Below, piece after piece: positions 54,626 to 63,795 of a DNA stretch of 64,000 nt. A program made the translations under genes and the position numbers. The notes under the pieces were generated by a model, which saw nothing but the letters and a program-made list of their open reading frames with translations, did not search any database and was not told the origin of the DNA. Position 1 is the first letter of the stretch, and each line of letters opens with the position of its first letter. The DNA comes from Pseudomonadota bacterium (GTDB taxonomy: Bacteria; Pseudomonadota; Alphaproteobacteria; Reyranellales; Reyranellaceae): positions 22,435 to 86,434 of the forward strand of contig JAEWIV010000115.1 in NCBI GenBank assembly GCA_023386865.1, in the 5' to 3' direction.

Positions 54626-55843
54626 ATGATCTCCCATCCGCTGGCCGGCGTGCTGGTCGTGGATTTCACGCAGTACGTTGCCGGTCCGGTCTGCACTCGG
54701 GCAATGGCCGAGCTGGGCGCCGAGGTGATCAAGATAGAACTGGCACCGCAGGGCGACTTAGCCCGGGCCATGCCAGTCAAGCGCAACGGGCGCAGCGCTT
54801 ATTTCATCCAGCAGAACCTCGGCAAGCGCAGCCTGTGCGTCGACCTGCGCGACAAGCGTGGGCTCGATCTGGTCAAGCGGCTGATTGCCAAGGCCGAGGT
54901 AATGGTGGAGAACTTCTCTCCTGGCACGATTGCGCGTCTGGGTCTCGGCTGGGAAGTGGTGCACGCCTTGAACCCTGAGCTGATCTTGTGCTCGGTTTCA
55001 GCCTTCGGCCAGTCCGGTCCGCTTTCCCAGCAGCCCGGTTTCGATTTCATTGCCCAGGCCTACACCGGCGTGACGGCAATGATCGGCGACAAGGACGGCA
55101 TCCCGCCGATGGCCGGCGTCGCCATCGGCGATGTTGGCGCCGGCGTCACGGCGCTGGCCATGATCCATGCCGCGCTCTATGGGCGACTGAAGCACGGCGA
55201 CGGTGGGCGCTGGCTTGACGTCGCGCTGATCGACTTCTACTTCCACAGCCACGGCTTGGCAGTGGAACTGGCCAGCGCGTCGGGCGGCACCATCAAGCCG
55301 ACCCGCAACGGTAGCCGGCACTTCTCGGTGGTGCCAGCCGGCATCTACAAGAGCCGCGAAGGCCATATCGTGCTGGTGCCGGTAGGCGAGGACATGTGGC
55401 GTCGCCTGGCCCGCGCCGTGGATCGTGCCGATCTTTTAGACGATCCTCGCTTTGCCGACAGTGCCGGGAGGGCACGTCATGTCGAGGTGCTGGAGCAGAT
55501 CATCACCGACTGGCTCCAAGCGCAGCCCTCCGATGCTGTGGCACTCGGCGTGCTGCAACAGCACCGCGTGCCTTGCGCCCCGGTGCTCTCGGTCGAGGAC
55601 GCCATGCGTCACCCGCACCTGGTCGAGCGCTACACCGTGCGCGACGTCGAGGACGCTGCGCTAGGCCTGTTTCAGGTGCCCGGCCCGCTCCTGCACGTGG
55701 TCGGCCAGCCGCCAGTCAACACACCCACCGCACCCTCGCTGGGCGAGCACAACGCGGATGTGCTGTCGCGCCATTTGGGATTGGCCGCAGCCGAGATTGC
55801 AGTGTTGGAAGGTGACGGTGTGCTGAGGCGCGACGTCGGCTAG
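54626..55843 (+). CDS. CaiB/BaiF-family CoA-transferase
   Basis: A 405-residue class III CoA-transferase: HPLAGVLVVDFTQYVAGPVCTRAMAELGAEVIKIE, KRSLCVDLRDKRGLDLVKRLI, the catalytic aspartate in PGFDFIAQAYTGVTA, and the late LGEHNADVLSRHLGL. It belongs to the succinyl-CoA-type transferases by overall pattern, though the donor cannot be fixed. Co-directional with the deacylase-type amidohydrolase and with the TetR gene that follows. Confidence 0.93.
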   Translation: MISHPLAGVLVVDFTQYVAGPVCTRAMAELGAEVIKIELAPQGDLARAMPVKRNGRSAYFIQQNLGKRSLCVDLRDKRGLDLVKRLIAKAEVMVENFSPGTIARLGLGWEVVHALNPELILCSVSAFGQSGPLSQQPGFDFIAQAYTGVTAMIGDKDGIPPMAGVAIGDVGAGVTALAMIHAALYGRLKHGDGGRWLDVALIDFYFHSHGLAVELASASGGTIKPTRNGSRHFSVVPAGIYKSREGHIVLVPVGEDMWRRLARAVDRADLLDDPRFADSAGRARHVEVLEQIITDWLQAQPSDAVALGVLQQHRVPCAPVLSVEDAMRHPHLVERYTVRDVEDAALGLFQVPGPLLHVVGQPPVNTPTAPSLGEHNADVLSRHLGLAAAEIAVLEGDGVLRRDVG

Positions 55844-55887
55844 ACTAAGACTAGTCGCGGACGCGCTCGCTGCCACAATGGCTATCC

Positions 55888-56492
55888 ATGGCAAACATTG
55901 AGGAGATCATTGCGGCGGCGGCGAGGGTGTTTCAGCGGAAGGGCTATCACGCCGCCACCGTCCAGGACATCGCGGATGCTGTCGGTATCCTCAAGGGTAG
56001 CCTTTACCATCATTTCAAGAGCAAGGACGATCTGCTTTACTTCATCGTCAAGGAACCGATCTTCCGGATGTACAGCAGGATGGGCGAGATTGCTGCCAGC
56101 GATCTGCCGGCGAGCGAGAAGCTCCGACGCGCCATTCTGGCTCACCTCGATGGCTTCGACCAGCACTACCCCACCTGTTCGTCTATCTCCGCGAGCGGGA
56201 GGAGATGAAGCGCCTGTTCCGCCAGCAGCTCAATCTCTCGCCGAAGCAGTATGAAGGCTATTGGCAACGGATCTTACGTGAGGGCGTAAAGGCCGGCGAG
56301 TTTCGAGCGGATCTGGACGTGCCGGTGGTCACGTACGGTCTGCTCGGGATGCTGAATTGGGCATACAAATGGTACAAGCCTCGCGGACGGCTCGGTGTGC
56401 GCGAGGTCGCCGAACAGTTCTCGACGCTCGCACTCGCCGGTCTTTCTGTTGCGTCGCCGAAGACGAGGCCCTCCCGCAAGCGTCGTCGCTGA
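55888..56492 (+). pseudogene. TetR/AcrR-family regulator with one frameshift
   Basis: N terminus IEEIIAAAARVFQRKGYHAATVQDIADAVGILKGSLYHHFKSKDDLLYFIV is a complete TetR DNA-binding domain. At about 56170 the run reads TACCCC where five C would keep the frame (YPHLFVYLREREEMKRLF); after the slip the ligand domain continues intact (RQQLNLSPKQYEGYWQRILREGVKAGEFRADLDV) to 56492. One missing base separates otherwise healthy halves. It probably regulated the preceding CoA-transferase/deacylase pair. Confidence 0.85.
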
Positions 56493-56494
56493 TG

Positions 56495-56800
56495 CTAGAG
56501 TGTGATGGCTTTGGATCGGCTCATATCCTGAGTAGGCTGGCAAGTTGCCGCATTCGCCCGGCCGACCTCATCGGAATCCGCATGCAGATCGCATCGGCGG
56601 AATGCTGAGCGGCATTTCGCAGCCAATCTTTGAGCTTGGCGAAGAACATCTCGACCTCCGTGGGAGCCGAGGCTGTCCCTGATGACGATGTCGCCTGGCA
56701 TAAGGGTTGGCACGAGAACCTTCTGGACATAGGGCAAGAAGCCTTGGCCATTGATCGGGCCTTCAAGATCGTGGTCTTCCAACGTCGATGTCGCTCCCTG
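56495..56800 (-). mobile_element. IS630-family transposase C-terminal remnant
   Basis: Pieces of the DDE half of an IS630 transposase: EGPINGQGFLPYVQKVLVPTLMPGDIVIRDSLGSHGG (with the catalytic aspartate in IRDSLGSH), then in another frame FFAKLKDWLRNAAQ. The region with the final catalytic glutamate is largely deleted. It lies on the opposite strand to the N-terminal remnant at 52.1 kb. Confidence 0.75.
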
Positions 56801-56910
56801 GCCTTCAGGCGCTGGCCGCGAGGCACCCAGCCAGCTGCGAAGGATCGATGCGGTTCTAGGCGGCCGAACTGCCACTTCGATGTACCGATATTGCGGGAAA
56901 TGCACGTCCG

Positions 56911-57945
56911 TCATTGCGCAGTTCTCGCAGCAAGTTCCGCCAGTATTTCCGGCGCATCGCTCCCTAGGGTCCCCATGGGTCGATGGATCATGGGCGGGGT
57001 GCCCTGTAAGCGCAGGGGGCTTGCCAAGAGTGGCCAGACTTGGCCCGTGGCATCCCGTGCGTGGATCACAAGGCGGCGCGCGCAGGTCTGCTGCGCCTGC
57101 AGCATCTCTGCGGCCGAGAGGATGGGCGCAGTGCGGCAGCCGGCCTCAGAGAGAGCGGCGGCAAGCGCCGCCCGCGTCATGCCCCGGGCGCGTTCGAGAG
57201 TTAAGCCTGCTGGCAGCATGTCCTTGTCCGCCATGCCGTCCGCCTCGACCAGCACGAATCCGTCCCTTGCGGGAACGGCGATGGACATCGGTGCTGCTTG
57301 GCCGCCGTTCCATAGAATTGCCGAGAGCCAGGCGCAGACGTCCTGCATGGAAAGGTCGATGAACTGGCCGAGCCCGGTCCGGTCACGTGCCTCCAGAGCG
57401 GCAAGAATCGAGACTACTGCAATCTCGGCCCCCATCACGTCGGCGATGGAGATGCCAGCTTTCACCGGCACGTCGCCGGCTCGTGTCAGATCCATGAAGC
57501 CCGACATGGCCTGAATGACAGTGTCGAAGGCCGGCCGCCCGGGATAGATCGTGTCCGCGCCGAAGCCTGAAACGGCACAGTAGATGAGGTGCGGATTGAT
57601 GCGTGCCAGCTGCTCGCTGGAGCAACCCCGCTTGGCGAGGGCGCCCGGCTTCAGGTTCTCGATCAGCACGTCGGATCGCCCGACGAGATTCTTCAGGGTC
57701 TCGACGTCGGGCGGACGCTCGAGATCCAGGACAAGGCTGCGTTTGCCGACGTTGGTGTACGTGAAGAAATAGCCGGTGCCATCCTTGATCGGCGGCCAAC
57801 CTCGGACTGGCTCGCCCTCACGCGGCTCGATCTTGATCACGTCGGCGCCGATCGACGTCTGCCTGTTCGGGCCGATACGCTTCCTTGGACGCAGGAACTG
57901 ATCGAGTGGGCGGGCCGCTTCGTGGGCAGCGGCTCGGTTTGGCAA
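56911..57945 (-). pseudogene. CaiB/BaiF CoA-transferase with replaced N terminus
   Basis: From about 57849 the frame is a good class III CoA-transferase (GADVIKIEPREGEPVRGWPP, NVGKRSLVLDL, catalytic aspartate in RPAFDTVIQAMSGF, ILAALEARDRTGLGQFIDLSMQD). The normal first strand and helix (about 30 residues) are missing and replaced by unrelated sequence (NRAAAHEAARPLDQFLRP) that joins straight to a truncated enoyl-CoA hydratase. The only start in frame is a TTG. Total length is also short at 344 codons. Probably inactive. Confidence 0.8.
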
Positions 57946-58231
57946 GACGCTCGACCGCGTTGTTCAGCGTCTCCCAATGCGTTATATAGGCGACGCCATC
58001 CGCAGTGGACTTGATTGCCATGGCTTCGTTGAGGTCCGCCCCCGCGGAGAAATATCGCGGACCTCCGGTGACAATCACGCCGCGCACCGACGGATTCTCG
58101 TCCGCGCTGGCACAAGCCGTCGCGATCTCCTGCATCATCCTGACGCTGAAGGCGTTGCGTCGGTCCGGCCGGTTCAGCGTGATGACAAAGGACGCGCCGT
58201 CCTGGCTTGTGACGATGGTTTCGAACGCCAT
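57935..58231 (-). pseudogene. Enoyl-CoA hydratase, C-terminally truncated
   Basis: The first 99 codons of a crotonase-fold enzyme: MAFETIVTSQDGASFVITLNRPDRRNAFSVRMMQEIATAC, SVRGVIVTGGPRYFSAGADLNEA (first oxyanion-hole strand) and TLNNAVERLAKP. The sequence then departs from the family just where the second oxyanion segment should follow. It is fused to a truncated CoA-transferase. Confidence 0.8.
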
Positions 58232-58820
58232 TTGCGACAACCTTCCGATGGTTCGCAGTTGACAAATGCGGGGATCGGGCATGCTGGCACAAGCAGAGGC
58301 GCCTGGTCGCCCGCTTGAACCGCGCCCCAAACTCACATCAACCAAACGCACGGTCAAGTCTCCGTGCCATCTGTGTCGGCTGAAGCGTTCGCCCGACGCT
58401 GCTCTTGGTCACCACGGTCCTACCAATTGGCCGTGCCCCAGCATTTATGCATCTGCCATCTGTGGCCAGTCCCGCTGTTGGCGATGCTCGGCGATGCGCA
58501 GCCGCGCAAAAGTTACGGTTTTCGCAATTCTTCATCGAGCAAGGCCCTGTTGATTCCAGATAGCGCACCTAGGCATACTGAACTTGGGAAGGGGTGCCGC
58601 TTTTTCGGTCGTGGGGACCGTCCACAGCGGAGCCGGGCGCGGTATCGGCCAGCTGACCGATACGGCTCTTCCCGAGCCCAGCAGGGAAACCCGCCGTCGC
58701 TGGTTCGGGCCATTCATGTGAAATCTGAAAGCCCTTCTTCGCGATATCGGCGTGGCCCTCTATAGGTGGCTGCGAGCGACTGCAAGCGCGCTTGCGCGCG
58801 AAGCCATCAGGATGGCGCGA
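58232..58820. other. 589-base stretch without a recognised gene
   Basis: Open frames here are short and have no family signatures. The sequence around 58500-58570 (GTTTTCGCAATTCTTCATCGAGCAAGGCC and following) looks like debris beside an insertion element, and the left flank is the broken enoyl-CoA hydratase. No promoter or hairpin stands out. Confidence 0.4.
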
Positions 58821-59732
58821 CTAACCGAGTCCCAGCTTGGGACGCACCCAGGAGGCCAGCTTTCCGATGGCGTCGTCGGCCTCCGGCGCGACGCCCGCCA
58901 GGAAGTGGAAGACGTGCTGCATGTCGGGATAGACGTCGACGGTGACATCGACCCCCGCCTTGCGCGCCCTCTCGGCGAGCCGTTGGCTGTCGTCGAGCAG
59001 CGTCTCGTCGCCGCCGACCTGGATGTAGACCGGTGGCAAGCCCTTCAAGTCGGCATAGAGCGGACTGGCCAACGGGTCCTTCGGGTTCCCGCCCTCGCCC
59101 AGGAACGTGCCGGCCATCACCTTGATGATGTCGCGCGACACCAGCACGTCCTTCTCGGCATTGCTGTCAAAGCTCTTGCCGGTCGCCTCCATGTCGACCC
59201 ACGGCGACAACGGCATGGTTGCAGCCGGCATCGGCAAGCCGCGCTCGCGCACCCGCAGCAGCGTCGTGATCGCAAGCCCACCACCGGCCGAATCGCCGGT
59301 GAGCGCAATGTGCTGCGGCTTGACGCCCTGATCGAGCAGCCAGCGATAGCTGGTCACCACGTCGTCGACTGGCCCCGGATGCACGTGCTCCGGGGCGCGG
59401 CCGTAATGTACAATCAGCGCGCGGCAGCCGATCACCTTGGCGAAGTGCCCGTACACCTTGCGATGCGTGTACATCGAGCCAGTGACGTAGCCGCCGCCGT
59501 GAGTGCAGAGCAGCACGCGGTCCTGCACGCAGCCCTTCGGCGTCGCCCACAGCGCGGGCACGCCGCCGGCCGTCACCTCGACATAGTCAACGCCGCCAGG
59601 CTCGGCAGTGACGTCGCCCCAGTGCTCGAACATGCGGCGCATCTGGTCGAGCTCCATGGACGGGTTGGCGGCGAGCGCCGCCACCCAGCCCTTGTAGAGC
59701 GTCTTGAGCTCCTCCGACTGTACGCTCGGCAT
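58821..59732 (-). CDS. Alpha/beta hydrolase (HSL family esterase)
   Basis: A 303-residue esterase with oxyanion motif CTHGGGYVTGSMYTHR, nucleophile elbow GDSAGGG, acid in QVGGDETLLDD and histidine in YPDMQHVFHF: the full hormone-sensitive-lipase catalytic set. ATG 59732 follows a GGGAGGG site. It begins 11 bases after the LLM monooxygenase stop, so the two form an operon under the sigma-54 promoter at 61.2 kb. It may hydrolyse an ester or lactone made by the oxygenase. Confidence 0.93.
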   Translation of the reverse strand: MPSVQSEELKTLYKGWVAALAANPSMELDQMRRMFEHWGDVTAEPGGVDYVEVTAGGVPALWATPKGCVQDRVLLCTHGGGYVTGSMYTHRKVYGHFAKVIGCRALIVHYGRAPEHVHPGPVDDVVTSYRWLLDQGVKPQHIALTGDSAGGGLAITTLLRVRERGLPMPAATMPLSPWVDMEATGKSFDSNAEKDVLVSRDIIKVMAGTFLGEGGNPKDPLASPLYADLKGLPPVYIQVGGDETLLDDSQRLAERARKAGVDVTVDVYPDMQHVFHFLAGVAPEADDAIGKLASWVRPKLGLG

Positions 59733-59743
59733 CTCGCCCTCCC

Positions 59744-61144
59744 TCACTCGGCCGCCGCGCGCTGCGCCGCCGGCGCGCCGACATAGTCGATGCCGACGCT
59801 CGGCAGCTCCGCCTTGCCGCCGCACTCGCGGGCGATGACCGGCATCACTTCCTCGGCGAAGAGCTGCATCTGGTCCTCGATCTCACGGCCCTCGAAGCCG
59901 CCGAGCTCGAACCAGGCGAGGAACGAGAAGTCCTCGTAACCGCACTCGGTCTTCATCTTCATGATCTTGTCGATCACGAACTGCTTGGAGCCCTGGATGG
60001 CAATCTCGCGCTCGCGCAGCATGTCGGCGGTGACGCGCTTGTTGAGGTCGAACATCGGCTCGTTGAGCCGCGCCACCACGGCGCCGAAGCCGAACGGGCC
60101 GTAGTAGTCGAATTGCAGCTCCATGGCGCGCGCCGCCCGCTCGAGCGCCTGCTTCTCCTTGCCCGGGGTGGTGATGTGGATGTAGCGGCTGGTCATGATG
60201 CCACGCCGCTTGGCGGCGTCCCAACCGTACTTGAAGCGGCCGCGCCCGTGCATGTCCGGCCAGCCGGCCTTCTCGGCCGCCTCATAGTAGATATCGATGT
60301 TCTTGCGCAGACGGTCGTTGGGCTCGACGATCATCACGCCGTTCAGTCCCTTCTCAGCCGCCCACTTGATCGAGCGCGAACTGGTCACCGGCTCCCAGAG
60401 CTGCGGATGCGGCTTCTGCACCGGTTGCGGAAAGACCTGCAGCTCCTTCAAGGTCGTGGTCGTTGCCTGCACGGGATTGCCTGCGGAGTACATGTCGGGC
60501 TCGCCGATCGCCACGACGTCGTCGAGTGCGCGACCGGCCTTCTCCATGCCGAAATAGGCCAGGGTCTGCTTGTGGTTCCACTTGGTGTAGGTCGGCGGCA
60601 CCGAGAAGTTCTCGCCATGATGGGAGAAGGAGTCCTCCGTCCAGCACTTCTTCATCACCGCGATGACTTCCTCGAAGGCCTTGCGGTTGCGTTCCTGGTC
60701 CTGGATGGTCGAGCCGTAGGGGCGTCCCAGCGTCTCGTTCTCACGCGGCTGATAGCCGCGACCGACACCGCACTCGACCCGACCGCCGCTGATCACGTCC
60801 AGGAGTGCGACCTGCTCGGCGAGCCGCACCGGATGATGCCAGACCACGATGTTGGCGCACTGGCCGAGGCGGATCTTCTTGGTGTGCGTGGCGATCGCCA
60901 TCTGCGTCATCAGCGGATTGGGACTCATCTCCGCGCCTTCGGGCTGGAAGTGATGCTCGGTCAGCCAGAAGGACTGGAAGCCCAGCCGCTCGGCAAGAAT
61001 GCCCTGGCGCACTTGATTCACAAGCGTCTCCTGGGCTGCCCGATGGACTTCCTTGAGCGAGCCGTCGTTCACCGCCACACCGTCCTTGGTCAAGGTCACC
61101 GGCAGGGTCGAAGCACCGTTGTGGAAGACTCCGATTTCCAGCAT
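59744..61144 (-). CDS. LLM-class flavin-dependent oxidoreductase
   Basis: A 466-residue luciferase-like oxidoreductase with AERLGFQSFWLTEHHFQPEG, KIRLGQCANIVVWHHPVRLAEQVALLDVISGGRVECGVGRG and QPVQKPHPQLWEPVTSS. This is the alkanal monooxygenase-like group. ATG 61144 leaves the usual short beta-strand start (MLEIGVFHNGAS). First gene of a two-gene operon with an esterase; a -24/-12 promoter lies about 60 bases upstream, and the divergent gene is an enhancer-binding protein. Confidence 0.94.
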   Translation of the reverse strand: MLEIGVFHNGASTLPVTLTKDGVAVNDGSLKEVHRAAQETLVNQVRQGILAERLGFQSFWLTEHHFQPEGAEMSPNPLMTQMAIATHTKKIRLGQCANIVVWHHPVRLAEQVALLDVISGGRVECGVGRGYQPRENETLGRPYGSTIQDQERNRKAFEEVIAVMKKCWTEDSFSHHGENFSVPPTYTKWNHKQTLAYFGMEKAGRALDDVVAIGEPDMYSAGNPVQATTTTLKELQVFPQPVQKPHPQLWEPVTSSRSIKWAAEKGLNGVMIVEPNDRLRKNIDIYYEAAEKAGWPDMHGRGRFKYGWDAAKRRGIMTSRYIHITTPGKEKQALERAARAMELQFDYYGPFGFGAVVARLNEPMFDLNKRVTADMLREREIAIQGSKQFVIDKIMKMKTECGYEDFSFLAWFELGGFEGREIEDQMQLFAEEVMPVIARECGGKAELPSVGIDYVGAPAAQRAAAE

Positions 61145-61200
61145 GTCCTGATCTCCTGTTTGCGTTTCCTTCCATGCCGCACGCGGCATGACCGCTGGAG

Positions 61201-61217
61201 CGCAACTAGCGTGCCAG
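61201..61217 (-). promoter_or_regulatory. Sigma-54 (-24/-12) promoter
   Basis: The minus strand reads TGGCACG-CTAG-TTGC, an exact match to the RpoN consensus TGGCACG-N4-TTGC, with GG at -24 (61215/61214) and GC at -12 (61203/61202). Transcription would begin near 61190, giving a leader of about 45 bases before the LLM gene. Confidence 0.85.
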
Positions 61218-61267
61218 AAGGAAAATCACGGCACGGCAAGGACTTGCCGGATGGCATGCATGGCAGC

Positions 61268-61286
61268 TTGATGCGCAGCGCTACAC
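61268..61286. promoter_or_regulatory. Upstream activator site 1 (TTGATGCGCAGCGCTACAC)
   Basis: Shares the pattern TGNTGCGNANCGCTACA with the second site 33 bases away. It lies about 62 bases upstream of the -24 element, a normal distance for an enhancer of sigma-54 transcription. Confidence 0.65.
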
Positions 61287-61300
61287 ATCCTGCGCGGCGA

Positions 61301-61319
61301 CTGTTGCGAAACGCTACAG
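61301..61319. promoter_or_regulatory. Upstream activator site 2 (CTGTTGCGAAACGCTACAG)
   Basis: An inverted repeat with eight-base arms (one mismatch) and a three-base spacer, centred 33 bases (about three helical turns) from site 1. Likely bound by the Fis-type helix-turn-helix of the divergent regulator. Confidence 0.7.
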
Positions 61320-61469
61320 CGCACTCGATTTACAGGGTCGCAATCGGGCGCCTATCCTCTCGGCAAGCAAGCTGCCTCCTCGACCGTCGATCCCCGCGTC
61401 GAGCATCTCGTCACGAAGAGCCGAAGCGGTGCGCCGCGATCGGCGGCAGCCCTTGGGAGGAGCTTGGTG

Positions 61470-63407
61470 ATGAAAGATATCCCGCTCGCTCAGCTGTGCT
61501 CCAAGGACTACATCCGGACCGTCGGCAGGGTCTGGGAAAGGTTCGTCACCGACCGCCCGGTCGACGACGATGCCGTGCGCGATGTCGTCATCGAGTCGTG
61601 GCGCCGCTGCCGGCAGAACGGCGTCAATCCGGCGACCAAATCGGCGCCACTGCGGGTCAACGGTCCTGACGTCGACCGCTTCCAGCGGCGCAACGCGCCG
61701 TTCTACGACGCGGTGCGCGCGTGCGTGCCGCCGATCGTTCCCTATCTCATGGGTTCGCGCACCATCCTGATCACCAGCGATCCCGACGGCACCCTGCTGT
61801 CGGTCGACGGCGATCCGCATCTCACCGACCGGCTCGCCGCTGACCACATCGTTCCGGGCGCCGCGTGGCACGAGTGCAGCAGCGGCACCAATGCGGTGGG
61901 CACGGCGCTGGCGCTGGGGAAGGCGCTGCACATCCATGCCGAGGAGCACTTCTGTGAAGTCGCCAAGCCCTGGAGCTGCACCGCCGCGGTGATCCGCGAT
62001 CGACTAGACCGTCGCATCGTCGGCGTGGTCGATATCACCGGGCCGCCCGACACGGTCAACGCGCAGACCTGGCCGTTCGTCATGTCGCTGGTCGGCCAGC
62101 TGCAGGGCCACTTGCAGAAGCACGCGCTGGCCAAGCGGGCGCGGCTGATTGAGCTGTTTGAAGCCGCAATTGGCGGGCGTGAGACCGCTGCCGTCCTGCT
62201 CGACGCGCAGGGCCGCGTGATCGCGCGCACGGTGCAGGCCTCCTCGGCATTGCGCGAGCACGGCCTCAGCCGGACGCAAGCGATGGGCGAACTTGTCGCG
62301 GCACCGCGCGGAGAGGTCGCGCCGAAATGGCTGGCATCGCTGGCGCCGGGAATCCGGCCGGAATGGCTGTCCCCGCTCAGGGAGAATGGGCATTGCATCG
62401 GCGCCATCCTGCATTTGCCTACGACCGGTCGCGGACAGCGCACGAGGTCGCACCGCACGGAGGCAGAGGAGCCGCTGGCGCCAGCTTTCCAAGCGCTGCT
62501 TCAGACATCACCATCGCTCGAGAGCCTTCTGCGGCAGGCCGAGCGTTTCGCCGCAGCGAGCACACCGTTGCTGCTCGAGGGGGAGACCGGCACCGGCAAG
62601 GATGTGCTGGCGCGTGCCGTGCACGCGGCGGGTCCTTTCCAGTCGGGTCCTTTCGTGCCTGTCAATTGCGCTGCCTTGCCGCGCGATATCCTGGCAAGCG
62701 AGCTGTTCGGCCACGCCGAAGGAGCTTTTACCGGCGCGCGCCGTGGCGGCTCCCGCGGCCGTTTCGAGCAGGCCCATGGCGGCGTGCTGTTCCTCGACGA
62801 GATCGGCGATATGCCCTGCGACCTGCAGCCCTACCTGCTGCGCGTCCTGGAGGAAGGCGCGGTGTGGCGGCTCGGCGAGGCGGCGCCGCGCAGGATCGCG
62901 ATGCGAGTCATTGCCGCCACCAATCGTCCTCTTGCCAAGGACATGGCGGCCGGGCGCTTTCGCGCCGACCTCTATCATCGTCTCAACGTCACTTGCCTGA
63001 GCTTGCCGCCACTGCGCGAACGGACAGGCGACATTCCGCATCTTGTCGGGCATATGCTGCGCGACATCGCTGGTGCGGCGTCTGCGACACGGATCGCACC
63101 GGAGGTCATGGATGTCTTCCTGCGCTACCGTTGGCCTGGTAACGTACGCGAGTTGCGCAATTGTTTGGAGCGCATGGTTCTGCTGGCGACGGACCCTATA
63201 CTCGGCCTCGATCTTCTGCCGACGGCAATTCTGGAGGATGAGTCGCCGTGCGGCTTACCCCTCGCCTCGACGATCCGCGGCGCCGAGCGACACACGGTGC
63301 TAGCCGCCATTCGGCGCGAGGGCGGGAACCTCAGCCGCGCCGCTCGATCGCTAGGTATCGCCCGAACGACGCTCTATCGGCACATCCGTCGCTGCAGTAC
63401 CGATTGA
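61470..63407 (+). CDS. Sigma-54-dependent enhancer-binding regulator (AcoR-like, GAF-AAA-Fis)
   Basis: A 645-residue activator. The N-terminal GAF-type sensor has HECSSGTNAVGTALALGKALHIHAEEHFCE, typical of AcoR-like regulators. The AAA+ domain carries Walker A LLEGETGTGKDVL, the sigma-54 contact loop EGAFTGARRGG, Walker B GVLFLDEIGDM and the arginine finger region FRADLYHRLNV. The C-terminal Fis helix-turn-helix is NLSRAARSLGIARTTLYRHI. ATG 61470 follows GGGAGGAG. Divergent from the LLM/esterase operon, whose -24/-12 promoter and paired activator sites lie between, so it almost surely drives that operon. Confidence 0.95.
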   Translation: MKDIPLAQLCSKDYIRTVGRVWERFVTDRPVDDDAVRDVVIESWRRCRQNGVNPATKSAPLRVNGPDVDRFQRRNAPFYDAVRACVPPIVPYLMGSRTILITSDPDGTLLSVDGDPHLTDRLAADHIVPGAAWHECSSGTNAVGTALALGKALHIHAEEHFCEVAKPWSCTAAVIRDRLDRRIVGVVDITGPPDTVNAQTWPFVMSLVGQLQGHLQKHALAKRARLIELFEAAIGGRETAAVLLDAQGRVIARTVQASSALREHGLSRTQAMGELVAAPRGEVAPKWLASLAPGIRPEWLSPLRENGHCIGAILHLPTTGRGQRTRSHRTEAEEPLAPAFQALLQTSPSLESLLRQAERFAAASTPLLLEGETGTGKDVLARAVHAAGPFQSGPFVPVNCAALPRDILASELFGHAEGAFTGARRGGSRGRFEQAHGGVLFLDEIGDMPCDLQPYLLRVLEEGAVWRLGEAAPRRIAMRVIAATNRPLAKDMAAGRFRADLYHRLNVTCLSLPPLRERTGDIPHLVGHMLRDIAGAASATRIAPEVMDVFLRYRWPGNVRELRNCLERMVLLATDPILGLDLLPTAILEDESPCGLPLASTIRGAERHTVLAAIRREGGNLSRAARSLGIARTTLYRHIRRCSTD

Positions 63408-63795
63408 AGTCATTGTCGAGGGTGTTCGATTTCGCTTGAGCCGTACGTGGTACGGGCGCCGTTCCCATTTTCCAGATCAGGCCCTGCCGCGGGGAGGAGT
63501 CATGCTTGAAACGTGGCTCTACGGCCCGGTCAAAAGCCTTCTCCAAACCGCCAATGCGCGCACCGGCAATCAAGATCGGTTTGCTTCGCACAACGTGGTC
63601 CTTCACGTCCGGATAAGTCCCCCTGCGCAGGTGGCTTTCCCTCGCTTCAAAGACAGTCGGGTGCTGGCGAGCTATGTTCTCTCGATTCTCGGAATAATGT
63701 CTCTCGACTGAAGTGCATTGTTTCGCTCGTCTGCCAGGCTATGTCGGAAAGGTGCTGATGCACTCGCGACCTGCACTCGGATCAAGGAATGCACC
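63408..63795. other. Gene-poor stretch with a hairpin and a flavoprotein fragment
   Basis: A perfect hairpin CCGTAC-GTG-GTACGG (63441-63455) stands 34 bases after the regulator stop, with a short T-run (TTTT) ten bases further; it may be a weak terminator. On the minus strand, codons at 63540-63606 read KPILIAGARIGGLE, like the FAD-binding start of aromatic-ring hydroxylases, but no further similarity follows. Confidence 0.4.
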
